Part shown: positions 7,107-13,418 of the stretch, piece by piece
Layout: every line of letters starts with the position of its first letter
Position numbering within the stretch: the first letter of the stretch is position 1
NCBI GenBank assembly: GCA_027008665.1
Contig: JALVEA010000121.1
Span: forward strand, 1 to 13,418
Reading direction: 5' to 3'
Source: Thiotrichaceae bacterium
Lineage (GTDB): Bacteria > Pseudomonadota > Gammaproteobacteria > Thiotrichales > Thiotrichaceae
Length of the DNA stretch: 13,418 bases
The notes under the pieces: generated by a model
The model's input: the letters and a program-made list of their open reading frames with translations, nothing else
Told to the model about the DNA's origin: nothing
Database searches by the model: none
Position numbers and translations under genes: made by a program

Positions 7107-7224
7107 GATTTAACTCAGCAATTGGGGGGGTATAAGCTGAATATTTAAACATAAATTAGGGAAAGAGGGAAATCAGTAATTTTTTATGTCTCAAAAACTG
7201 ATAGCAAGCAGGACAGATAAGTGC

Positions 7225-7947
7225 TTAATGATATTCTAGTAATCGATAACGCGCTTTTGCTAAACCTGTATCACCTTTACCACTTAAATAAAGACCTGCT
7301 TTAAAGTAGTTTTTAGTATTTTTCCACAAACTGAGCGACTGTTGCACTTTAAGTTTCCAGTCAGTCCATACTTCGAGATTACCATTGACAACTTTAATAC
7401 TGTAACGGGTAAACTGTTTACCTTGGCGTTTACCTAAGTCTACATAGCGGATAGCGGAATGGTAAGGGCTGGGTCTAAGAATAGCCCATATATGATTTTT
7501 AATTCCACGGTGATGTCTTAGCCATGTTATACGCAGGGGAGGGTAGCTTGGATTAATACTATGAATTTGTAGTAATGTGATTTGATTTAAGTCTTTAGGG
7601 TTTGATAGATGTATTTCTGCATTTAAAATTTTAGGGGTAGCTGTATAAACAGACCAATCATTGCGACCTAAGCGTAATTCTGCTCGCACGATTGAATCAT
7701 GCGGTTCTTTTTTTATCTTAAAAGTCATATAACGTTTTTTTTCCAAATAGAAATAGGGTTTAGCTCTATTTTGAAAACGTCCGTAGCCGATACGAATTTT
7801 ATCGTTTGGAAACTGTAATTTTGCCTTATTTAGTACATTTCGGAAAGTAGGATTATTATAAGGTGCCTCATAAGAAAATACATTCAGGGGTGATAGAAAA
7901 AACACAATGAATCCTATCATGAATGAAAATTTAGTATTATTTGTCAT
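7225..7947 (-). CDS. Secreted polysaccharide lyase family 7-like protein (alginate lyase fold)
   Basis: A 240-residue protein with a signal peptide: hydrophobic core at residues 8-22 and likely cleavage near Phe24-Ser25/Tyr26. The rest shows the three landmarks of PL7 alginate lyases (Alginate_lyase2 domain): RAELR at 88-92 (family R-S-E-L-R), QIH at 127-129, and YFKAGLY at 214-220 (family Y-F-K-A-G-x-Y). These hold the Arg, Gln, His and Tyr that form the active site in studied members, so the protein looks catalytically intact. The final ARYRLLEY is the last strand of the jelly roll. Predicted role is periplasmic or extracellular cleavage of alginate or a similar uronate polymer; the substrate is inferred. 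AGAGG lies 6 nt before the ATG. It stands alone between a 170-bp and a 118-bp gap, with no polysaccharide synthesis genes in view. Confidence 0.72.
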   Translation of the reverse strand: MTNNTKFSFMIGFIVFFLSPLNVFSYEAPYNNPTFRNVLNKAKLQFPNDKIRIGYGRFQNRAKPYFYLEKKRYMTFKIKKEPHDSIVRAELRLGRNDWSVYTATPKILNAEIHLSNPKDLNQITLLQIHSINPSYPPLRITWLRHHRGIKNHIWAILRPSPYHSAIRYVDLGKRQGKQFTRYSIKVVNGNLEVWTDWKLKVQQSLSLWKNTKNYFKAGLYLSGKGDTGLAKARYRLLEYH

Positions 7948-8075
7948 TGATAACCTCTTAAGCTTTAAGAAGTAGATTTTTTCCTATGGATAAAGGATAT
8001 AACAACGAATAATGATAGAAGGTTTAAAATACACGATAGTAAATCAAGAAATATAGACAAAATAATCTTCTGGTA

Positions 8076-8100
8076 TCCTCTCAGCTAAAAACAGAGAGGA
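8076..8100 (-). terminator. Hairpin after the CopD-like gene, possible weak terminator
   Basis: TCCTCTC (8076-8082) and GAGAGGA (8094-8100) form a perfect 7-bp stem with an 11-base loop, 17 nt after the stop of the gene at 8118. No U run follows directly, so this is either a weak terminator or a 3' protective structure for the three-gene unit. Confidence 0.35.
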
Positions 8101-8117
8101 GCGACTTGCTATTATTT

Positions 8118-8576
8118 TTATAAATAGAATTTTCCTGCAACAGCTACAATAGCGGTTATTAGACCAATACTGAGATTAATGCCGACTAATAGACGAATTT
8201 GACCTAATGCCTTAGCGCCATCTGCCCAGCGTTGTTCAGACACCGCTTGTTTTAATTTTTTATAAGGGGCGAAGAACACATGCAAAAAAATGAGCATCAT
8301 AATAATTCCCAGACTGAGCATAATATGTATAAAAACAGGAGGTTGTGGATATAAACTCATCATCCATAAGCCACTACTTAATATTAATATTATTGCGATC
8401 CATACCCAGATAAAAAAACGTTTAAAGGTTGCAACCCATAGAGATAAACGTTGGGGTGGTTCTAGTACTTCAACAATAGCGGGGCGAAGCGCCTGATGAG
8501 CGAAAAACATTCCACCGACCCATACTATAATAGCTAAAATATGGACGGATAATGCAATGGGTAGTGGGTTAAACAT
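8118..8576 (-). CDS. CopD-like four-helix membrane protein
   Basis: A 152-residue inner-membrane protein with four predicted helices at about residues 5-27, 54-74, 82-103 and 126-149. The first helix reads ALSVHILAIIVWVGGMFF, with the His and the WVGGMFF motif seen in the CopD superfamily and related small membrane proteins; His12, His27, His84 and His99 could act as heme or metal ligands. It lacks the long multi-helix body of true CopD copper importers, so copper transport should not be assumed. It follows the PerM-like gene by 34 bp with a ribosome site (AAGAG) before the ATG, which makes it the last gene of a probable three-gene unit. Confidence 0.7.
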   Translation of the reverse strand: MFNPLPIALSVHILAIIVWVGGMFFAHQALRPAIVEVLEPPQRLSLWVATFKRFFIWVWIAIILILSSGLWMMSLYPQPPVFIHIMLSLGIIMMLIFLHVFFAPYKKLKQAVSEQRWADGAKALGQIRLLVGINLSIGLITAIVAVAGKFYL

Positions 8577-8610
8577 GGCTAAATCTCTTCTTTGTTTGTG
8601 TAATAATAAA

Positions 8611-9660
8611 CTAACTTAAGCGCGGCCAAGCATTGATCACGGCATGAATGACAGTGGCTAGTGGAATGGCAAAAAATACTCCCCAAATACCCCAAATGCC
8701 ACCAAAAATTAAGACAGCAGTAATAATTGCAGCGGGGTGTATATTAACCATTTCTGAAAAAAGTAAAGGAACGAGTAAATTACCATCGAGAAACTGAATG
8801 ATACTGTAAGCAATTAAAGCATACATCATCTCTGAGCTATATCCCCATTGTAAATAAGCAACCATTGCGACAGGAATGGTGACTAATGCAGCGCCTACAT
8901 AAGGAATTAAGACAGATATTCCAACCACAAAGGAGAGTAATAAAGCGTACTCAATCCCTATAAATAAAAAAGTGATATAGGTAATGACCCATACAATTAA
9001 TATTTCCATGAATTTTCCACGCACATAACCTGCGATTTTACTGTTCACTTCTTCCCATACTGTGGTCACTAAAGTACGATCTCTTGGCATAAATTTGGTA
9101 AACCATATAATAATTTTTTCTTTATCTTTAAGGAAAAAGAAGACCAATAAGGGAACCACGATCAAGTAGACCATGAAAGATAAAAGATCGATAAAGGAGG
9201 CAAAAGAAAACTCGACAACTTTTTGAGATATATCAGCAACTTGGGACTGTAGTCGCGTCATAATATCGCCAATTTGTTTTTCTGAGACAATATGGGGATA
9301 TTTATTAGGAAGTTGCATAATTTCAGCTTGTCCTTGTGCCAACATGCTAGGGATTTCTCGCATAAACTGAATGGCTTGGCGTACAATTAATGGGGCTAAC
9401 ACAATAAGAGAGATAAAGACCAACAGTATAAAGGCACTAAAGGTAACAATAATTGAAATAAATCGGGGGATTTTGTGCCTGTATAACCAATACACAGCAC
9501 CATCTAATAAATAAGCAATAATAATAGCCGCTAATATTGGGGTTAAGATATCACCTGCTAATAGAATAACGGTTGTTCCTAATATCAAAAGCAAGGCTAG
9601 AATAGCGACCTGTGGGTCTGAAAAATGGCGTTGATACCATTCATTAAGTAGTTTTATCAT
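8611..9660 (-). CDS. AI-2E/PerM family permease
   Basis: A 349-residue membrane protein of the AI-2E transporter family (PerM, YdiK, TqsA). Helices are visible near residues 19-34, 37-53, 66-95, 157-177, 216-235, 238-268, 277-297 and 306-340. Family marks are FFLKDKEKI after the fourth helix, GYVRGKF, VLIPYVGA near 250-258, and IQFLDGNLLVPLLFSEMVNIHP near 288-309. Despite the name, most members are not shown to carry autoinducer-2, and some act as Na+(Li+)/H+ antiporters, so the substrate is unknown. The start has AGGG 6 nt upstream, a site that overlaps the stop codon of the preceding gene, so translation is probably coupled across the 8-bp gap. Confidence 0.88.
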   Translation of the reverse strand: MIKLLNEWYQRHFSDPQVAILALLLILGTTVILLAGDILTPILAAIIIAYLLDGAVYWLYRHKIPRFISIIVTFSAFILLVFISLIVLAPLIVRQAIQFMREIPSMLAQGQAEIMQLPNKYPHIVSEKQIGDIMTRLQSQVADISQKVVEFSFASFIDLLSFMVYLIVVPLLVFFFLKDKEKIIIWFTKFMPRDRTLVTTVWEEVNSKIAGYVRGKFMEILIVWVITYITFLFIGIEYALLLSFVVGISVLIPYVGAALVTIPVAMVAYLQWGYSSEMMYALIAYSIIQFLDGNLLVPLLFSEMVNIHPAAIITAVLIFGGIWGIWGVFFAIPLATVIHAVINAWPRLS

Positions 9661-9668
9661 TTAACGCC

Positions 9669-10067
9669 CTAGTCAGTATTATTAGCAAAATCTATTTTGT
9701 ATTTATTATAAAATTTCTCAAAGACGACTTCAATTTTAAGGATAGTATCTTTAGCTGAAACGCCTTTCATTATATGTGCTGACATCAATGCAGAAATTTC
9801 ATGAAATAAATCCTGGTCGTCAATCATAAAATAGGAGGATTTAAGACGTTTGATACCGTTGATAACGCTTTCATTTTCTTCGGGTATGATCAAACGAGGT
9901 TGTTGCAATACAGCTTTTACTTTATTCGTTTCTTTTTGTTTTGAGATTAAAAATTCAGCAAAAGATAATAATGTTTCACGTTTGCTATCATTGAGTTTTT
10001 TGTAAATTTGACAAAGTTGACGTTCTGCTTTGCTTAATTGTTGTGATGGAGAGGGGGTAGGAAACAT
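9669..10067 (-). CDS. Uncharacterised soluble 132-aa protein
   Basis: I do not recognise a named family. The protein has no signal peptide or membrane segment. Residues 10-45 form a predicted helical region (ERQLCQIYKKLNDSKRETLLSFAEFLISKQ) that resembles the short helical segment of DUF2281-type antitoxin-like proteins (...LPEEKQEEVLDFIEFL). A proline-flanked linker (PRLIIPEENESVINGIKRL) leads to a second helical half with FHEISALMSAHIMKGVSAKDTILKIEVVFEKFYNKY. The ESVINGIKRL and EISALMSAHIMKG segments look conserved in style, and I have an impression of similar unnamed proteins in other proteobacteria, but cannot confirm it. It is the first gene ahead of the PerM-like permease with an 8-bp gap, which suggests a function linked to that transporter. 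The ribosome site is poor. Confidence 0.75.
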   Translation of the reverse strand: MFPTPSPSQQLSKAERQLCQIYKKLNDSKRETLLSFAEFLISKQKETNKVKAVLQQPRLIIPEENESVINGIKRLKSSYFMIDDQDLFHEISALMSAHIMKGVSAKDTILKIEVVFEKFYNKYKIDFANNTD

Positions 10068-10142
10068 TTTTTAATAAACACTCATTAAGGCTAGCAATTT
10101 AAGCTAAGACAATGGTAAGGGCGATGGAGTTTAGGACGTTTT

Positions 10143-10169
10143 AAGCAATGATTTTACCTAATATTGCTT
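10143..10169. repeat. Small inverted repeat
   Basis: AAGCAAT (10143-10149) and ATTGCTT (10163-10169) pair over a 13-base AT-rich spacer. On the minus strand it is followed by AAAA rather than T, so it is not a terminator for lysR. It may form the outer part of the dispersed repeat suspected at 10160-10250. Confidence 0.3.
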
Positions 10170-10208
10170 GGAGCTTCCCTATGGAACCGTGACCATGAGC
10201 ATTGCTAC

Positions 10209-10242
10209 AAAAGGTCGGTTTCACAAGCAAGTTACACCGACC
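10209..10242 (-). terminator. Terminator-like palindrome after lysR
   Basis: On the minus strand GGTCGGT (10236-10242) pairs perfectly with ACCGACC (10213-10219) over a 16-base loop and is followed by TTTT (10209-10212). It lies 55 nt after the lysR stop and could end that transcript. The loop is large and the U run short. The GTAGGGTCGGT flank also resembles palindromic elements that recur in many proteobacterial genomes, so it may be a repeat doing a terminator's job. Confidence 0.5.
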
Positions 10243-10297
10243 CTACACTTTAAATTTGTCTCAGATAGAGTTGCTAGATGTTTTTCTGTTAAGTTGT

Positions 10298-11209
10298 CTA
10301 AGGTGTTGTTTCACAATAGCTACGTGCAAACTCTAGTAGTTCTTCCATTGCTCTAACACGGAATTTTTGACGTTGGCGCACAAAAGAAAACTCACGCTTC
10401 AGAGGAGGATCAAGAGGAATAGCGACGAGAGAACCTAGTTTTAGTTCTTTTGCAATACTAACACTTGATAAAATAGAAACGCCCATTCCTGCTTCAACAG
10501 CACCTTTGATTGATTCTGGGCTACCTAATTCAAGACAGGATTTAAGCATTTGTATTTCTAGTCCTTGCTCACGCAAATAATCAAGAATAACACCGCGTGT
10601 ACCTGAACCTTGTTCACGACAAATATAGGGATATTCTAATACTTTTTGAATAGAAATGGGCTGACCGCGTTCGGCATAACGGGCAAGCTCATGATTTGTT
10701 GGAACAATAGCAACAAGGTTATCTGTACGACAGAGTTCTGATAACAAGTTTTTATTAGTGACAGCACCTTCAACAATACCAAGATCAATGACGTTATTTT
10801 CGACCATTGCAACAATGCCGTCAGTATTTGATACGCGAAGGCGTAATCTAACTTCTGGATTCTTTGCTCGGTATTTACCAAGCAGGGCAGGGAGCATATA
10901 TTCAGAGATAGTGGTGCTCGCACCGAGTACAAGCGAAGCACTGAAATTGCCTGTTAATTCCCTCACCTCATTTTCCATTTCAGAATACTGTTCGAATATC
11001 CGTTCGGAATATTGGAAAATTAAATTTCCAGCTTCTGTCAATGACACTTTATTGTGAGCTCGGTCAAATAGACGAGCATCGAATTGATCTTCAAGCTGGC
11101 GTATTTGAAAGGTAACTGCTGGCTGTGTCATATGAAGCACATCTGCCGCCTTGGTAAAACTTAGCTGGCGTGCTACTGCGTGAAATACTTGAAGTCTTCT
11201 ATCAGACAT
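10298..11209 (-). CDS. LysR-type regulator, CysL/CbbR-like
   Basis: A 303-residue LysR-type transcription factor. The winged helix-turn-helix is at about residues 1-60, with LSFTKAADVLHMTQPAVTFQIRQLE as the recognition region; the effector-binding domain at about 90-295 opens with SASLVLGASTTISEYMLPALL, which is the style of the CysL/YeiE/CbbR branch. Members of this branch respond to sulfur, nitrogen or carbon metabolites; the ligand here cannot be read from sequence. The likely target is its own promoter or a gene elsewhere, since no divergently transcribed gene adjoins it. AGGAG lies 12 nt before the ATG, a long spacing. A nested palindrome at 11291-11322 is a candidate binding site 82 nt upstream. 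Confidence 0.9.
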   Translation of the reverse strand: MSDRRLQVFHAVARQLSFTKAADVLHMTQPAVTFQIRQLEDQFDARLFDRAHNKVSLTEAGNLIFQYSERIFEQYSEMENEVRELTGNFSASLVLGASTTISEYMLPALLGKYRAKNPEVRLRLRVSNTDGIVAMVENNVIDLGIVEGAVTNKNLLSELCRTDNLVAIVPTNHELARYAERGQPISIQKVLEYPYICREQGSGTRGVILDYLREQGLEIQMLKSCLELGSPESIKGAVEAGMGVSILSSVSIAKELKLGSLVAIPLDPPLKREFSFVRQRQKFRVRAMEELLEFARSYCETTP

Positions 11210-11290
11210 AAATATTATGATCTCCTATCGGGGAATAAAAATTCGAATCCTTTCGTAATTTCTATTTGACGATATTGATTATTTATTTTA

Positions 11291-11322
11291 TTAATTTTCA
11301 GTCTTACTGATACGAAAATTAA
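11291..11322. promoter_or_regulatory. Nested palindrome upstream of lysR, candidate operator
   Basis: TTAATTTTC (11291-11299) and GAAAATTAA (11314-11322) are perfect inverted repeats around a 14-base centre, inside which TCAGT and ACTGA (11298-11302, 11306-11310) form a second, offset palindrome. LysR-type proteins usually bind such T-rich/A-rich dyads upstream of their own gene, so autoregulation is a fair guess. Confidence 0.4.
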
Positions 11323-11339
11323 ACTTAAATGTTACTTAT

Positions 11340-11365
11340 AAAATAGAGAGTTAGTATACCCTCTA
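11340..11365 (-). terminator. Possible terminator downstream of ccoS
   Basis: On the minus strand TAGAGGGT, six bases, ACTCTCTA (11344-11365) makes an 8-bp stem with one G-U pair, followed by TTTT. It lies about 180 nt after the ccoS stop, which is far, and the stem is weak. Confidence 0.35.
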
Positions 11366-11543
11366 AAATTACCCATTTTTTTCTAACTTGTTCCCAAAAA
11401 TGCTATTTATTCAAAAATATCATTTTTTATTTAAGAAACAAAAAGCCCTAAGTTTTCATATTTTTCACCTCAGAATATATAGATTAAAACCACGAAAAAG
11501 CAACTAGAAATCTTTTGTAATCATAGATATCCAGTTCTGTTTT

Positions 11544-11765
11544 TTAGTTGTCAGAACTTGTCTTTGATGTATTTTGCTTTTCCTTTTGCTTTCTTAATTT
11601 TTCGGCATTTGCAGGTATGAGTGGGTCATCATCATCCATGAGAATACGATGGGCTGGACCTTCCAAATCATCGTATTGACCGCTCTTCACAGTAAACACA
11701 AATGCCACAATTACAATCAGCATAACCAGTGCGCCAATTAGTAACGTTAATGATAGTGCACTCAT
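11544..11765 (-). CDS. ccoS: CcoS, cbb3-type cytochrome oxidase maturation protein
   Basis: A small inner-membrane protein needed to mature cbb3 oxidase, including heme and copper insertion. It has one hydrophobic helix (residues 3-22) followed at once by the family signature VKSGQYDDLEGPAHRILMDDDDP and a charged, lysine-rich tail. I choose the ATG at 11765 (73 aa, MSALSLTLLIGAL): AAGG lies 9 nt upstream and the helix then starts at the N-terminus as in other CcoS proteins. An in-frame GTG at 11792 would add MQKLIRRIS without a ribosome site. The usual neighbours (ccoNOP, ccoGHI) are absent here. A -10-like TATATT is visible about 60 bp upstream, so it probably has its own promoter. Confidence 0.9.
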   Translation of the reverse strand: MSALSLTLLIGALVMLIVIVAFVFTVKSGQYDDLEGPAHRILMDDDDPLIPANAEKLRKQKEKQNTSKTSSDN

Positions 11766-11912
11766 GGAAATTCGCCTTATTAATTTTTGCACAAATTCAC
11801 TAAAAATGAACCAAGCCGACTAATATACGCTTTTTTTCAGTAGATGGAACTTTTTTTAATGATAAACTGGATCAATATTTAATCATGTTGTTTTTTATCA
11901 GCTTTTAACCGT

Positions 11913-12782
11913 TTAGGAGGAGTGTGCTCTCTGAATTGGAATGATTTTATCATATCCTTTAATTTTTAAGTTTTCTGGGGCCCAAGCATGTCCGTAAACG
12001 ACTTCCCACGTAAGAGGATAAAGCCCATCTGCTTGTCTAAATACTTCATAAGCGATCTTAAAGTCGGTCAAACGTTGTTTGCCCATTAACCCTTTATTTC
12101 GACCTTGAACAGCATTGCTTGCGCCAATATTTTTAATATCTTTCATTACGTTATGTACAGAGTCATAGGTCATGGTGATTATATCCATATCCATAACAGG
12201 ATCGGAAAACCCTGCTTTTAATAAAGCATCTCCAATATCATGCATATCTATAAATTGACTGGTATGAGGGCTATTGTCAACACTAGCCCAGCTTGCTCGT
12301 ATTTCTTTCAATGTATCGGGTCCAAAGGTTGTAAACATTAACAAGCCCTTGGGTGCAATAACGCGTTGAAAGCCATTAAAAACAGCTTGTAAGTCATTAC
12401 TCCACTGTAACATAAGATTAGAAATCAATAAATCAACTGAATCATTCTTTAAGGGTAAGTTTTCCGCATCAGCACAGACACAATGCGGTTTTTTACTAAA
12501 CCAACCTTTAGTGTGTTGTTGCGTTTTTTTAAGCATATTAAAAGCTAAATCAAGTGCGATTGTTTCCGCTTTTGGATAACGCTTTAGCATATCGGTGCTG
12601 ATAGTTCCTGTACCACAACCTAGATCCAATAGACGCTTAGGCTGTATACGGATATAGTCGAGACGTTCTAGTAAACGACTTGCCACCTCCTTTTGCAGTC
12701 TTGCAGAAGCATCATAACGGTTGGCAGCACGCTCAAAGTTTTTACGCACTTTTTCTTTATCTAAATGATATTGAGACTCCAT
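11913..12782 (-). CDS. bioC: Malonyl-ACP O-methyltransferase BioC
   Basis: A SAM-dependent methyltransferase that caps malonyl-ACP with a methyl ester so that the fatty acid machinery can build the pimeloyl chain of biotin. SAM-binding motif I is LLDLGCGTGTIS (51-62), followed by the acidic ALDLAF loop, CADAENLPL and the DLLISNLMLQWSNDL segment typical of BioC. The N-terminal KVRKNFERAANRYDASARLQKEVA is also a BioC hallmark. At 289 residues it is longer than the E. coli protein (251), mostly through the C-terminal half. GAAGG lies a few bases before the ATG. It starts 11 bp after bioH ends. The next gene is ccoS, not bioD. Confidence 0.93.
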   Translation of the reverse strand: MESQYHLDKEKVRKNFERAANRYDASARLQKEVASRLLERLDYIRIQPKRLLDLGCGTGTISTDMLKRYPKAETIALDLAFNMLKKTQQHTKGWFSKKPHCVCADAENLPLKNDSVDLLISNLMLQWSNDLQAVFNGFQRVIAPKGLLMFTTFGPDTLKEIRASWASVDNSPHTSQFIDMHDIGDALLKAGFSDPVMDMDIITMTYDSVHNVMKDIKNIGASNAVQGRNKGLMGKQRLTDFKIAYEVFRQADGLYPLTWEVVYGHAWAPENLKIKGYDKIIPIQRAHSS

Positions 12783-12793
12783 TAAATTACCTT

Positions 12794-13418
12794 CTAGCTT
12801 GCTTTTTTTTTCATTAAAAAGGGGAGGATAATATCAATAAATGCTTGTGGATGCGTCATAAAAGGCGCATGACCTGCCTCGTCTATTGTTTCAATTGTGG
12901 CATTAGGGTACAAAATGCGTAAATCATTTTTTATTTTAATAGGAATCAAACGGTCTTTCTCTCCTAATAACCATAATTGTTGGTGTGCCATTTTCATATC
13001 CAGAAAATCTTGTTGTTGCAATATTTTCAGTCCGATAGTGAGCATCTTTCTATTTATTGTACTATTTAAAATATGTTCTCTTAAGGTACGCTGAATCATC
13101 TGTGAGTTTTTAGTATGCATAAACTGCAATGCAATAAAGCGCTTAATCGTTTTTTCAGTATCGTTTATTAAATGCTTTGAAAATGTGGATAATACCTCCT
13201 TGGACATTGCATGATGCCATCGTTCTGATTGAGAAAATCTAGGCGTACTAGCGACCATTACCACACGTTTTATTAAATGCGGTTGTTGTCGTATTATTTC
13301 CTGTGCAATTAAGCCACCTAGAGACCATCCCATAATATGAGTAGTTTGCGTGATTAAAGGCAAAATCAGTGCAACGATCTCAGATAAAGTATTTGCCCGT
13401 ACTGCATAATTTTCCCCA
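12794..13418 (-). CDS. bioH: Pimeloyl-ACP methyl ester esterase BioH, 5' end cut off
   Basis: An alpha/beta hydrolase that removes the methyl group placed by BioC, ending chain elongation. The frame is open through the right window edge, so the N-terminus is missing and 207 residues are visible; the first possible start inside, a TTG at 13363, is an internal leucine codon because homologous sequence (GENYAVRANTLSEIVALI) precedes it. The catalytic triad is present: the nucleophile Ser in GWSLGG, Asp in LLGEKDRLIP, and His in DEAGHAPFMTHP. The family and the 11-bp link to bioC identify it as BioH rather than a general hydrolase. The GWSLGG form and the cap region are typical of BioH. Confidence 0.9.
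   Translation of the reverse strand, partial: GENYAVRANTLSEIVALILPLITQTTHIMGWSLGGLIAQEIIRQQPHLIKRVVMVASTPRFSQSERWHHAMSKEVLSTFSKHLINDTEKTIKRFIALQFMHTKNSQMIQRTLREHILNSTINRKMLTIGLKILQQQDFLDMKMAHQQLWLLGEKDRLIPIKIKNDLRILYPNATIETIDEAGHAPFMTHPQAFIDIILPFLMKKKAS

Larger units (their letters stand above)
11210..11543. other. 334-bp AT-rich gap between ccoS and lysR
   Basis: No gene is visible here on either strand. It holds the nested palindrome at 11291-11322 and a weak terminator-like hairpin at 11344-11365. The plus strand also has TTGACG, 17 bp, TATTAA (about 11266-11294), which resembles a promoter pointing away from lysR, but no reading frame follows it; a small RNA cannot be excluded. The rest is AT-rich sequence without recognisable content. 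Confidence 0.6.

Noticed and set aside
7172..7202. ATCAGT/ACTGAT inverted repeat after the PL7-like gene as a terminator
   Set aside because: The stem is short and AT-rich with a bulge and there is no U run in the minus direction.
8070..8095. A CTGAGAGGATACC stretch on the minus strand resembling part of a thiamine pyrophosphate riboswitch
   Set aside because: The second conserved box (GAACCTGA) and the closing stem are missing, and the downstream gene is not thiamine-related.
10168..10356. A 62-aa plus-strand reading frame overlapping the lysR end
   Set aside because: It runs over a palindromic noncoding stretch and antisense to lysR, has no ribosome site and no family likeness.
11265..11280. 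TTGAC-GATA-TTGAT upstream of lysR as an FNR-type site
   Set aside because: The two halves are direct and not inverted repeats.
11861..11880. A TTGAT ... ATCA pair upstream of ccoS, tested as an FNR/Anr site
   Set aside because: The spacer is 7 instead of 4 bases, so it does not fit TTGAT-N4-ATCAA.

Overview
This window is an AT-rich stretch of a gammaproteobacterial chromosome. Every gene I can support lies on the minus strand, so genes are read from right to left. The Fe-S cluster operon order (iscR-iscS-iscU-iscA-hscB-hscA-fdx-iscX), the CcoS and BioH/BioC homologues and the ISC-linked short-form CysE all point to Gammaproteobacteria. A low-GC aerobic lineage, for example among the Methylococcales or Thiotrichales, would fit, but that finer placement is only an impression and was not tested.

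Layout in transcription order. At the right edge is bioH (5' end cut off by the window), then bioC, which together handle the pimeloyl-ACP methyl ester step of biotin synthesis. Next comes a solitary ccoS for cbb3 oxidase assembly, a 334-bp AT-rich gap with a nested palindrome, and a CysL/CbbR-like LysR regulator. A short noncoding stretch follows that holds a terminator-like palindrome and probably a dispersed repeat. Then comes a likely co-transcribed trio: an unnamed 132-aa soluble protein, a PerM/AI-2E-type permease and a four-helix CopD-type membrane protein. A secreted protein with the hallmark motifs of family PL7 alginate lyases follows, then cysE.

The left half is the ISC operon. CysE makes O-acetylserine for cysteine. 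IscS takes sulfur from cysteine. IscU is the scaffold and IscA a carrier. HscB/HscA release the cluster, Fdx supplies electrons and IscX modulates IscS. IscR senses the cluster and represses the operon. A very good type 1 IscR operator, with an embedded promoter, straddles the cysE stop codon. It is followed by a leader of about 240 nt in which two adjacent hairpins carry complementary loops. After iscX, 28 bp on and with no visible terminator, begins a secreted ZrgA/DUF2796-like protein that runs off the left edge.

Most of the window is ordinary housekeeping. The points most worth a second look are the structured isc leader, the PL7-like protein beside cysE, the ZrgA-like gene at the tail of the isc operon, and the uncharacterised 132-aa protein with the permease.
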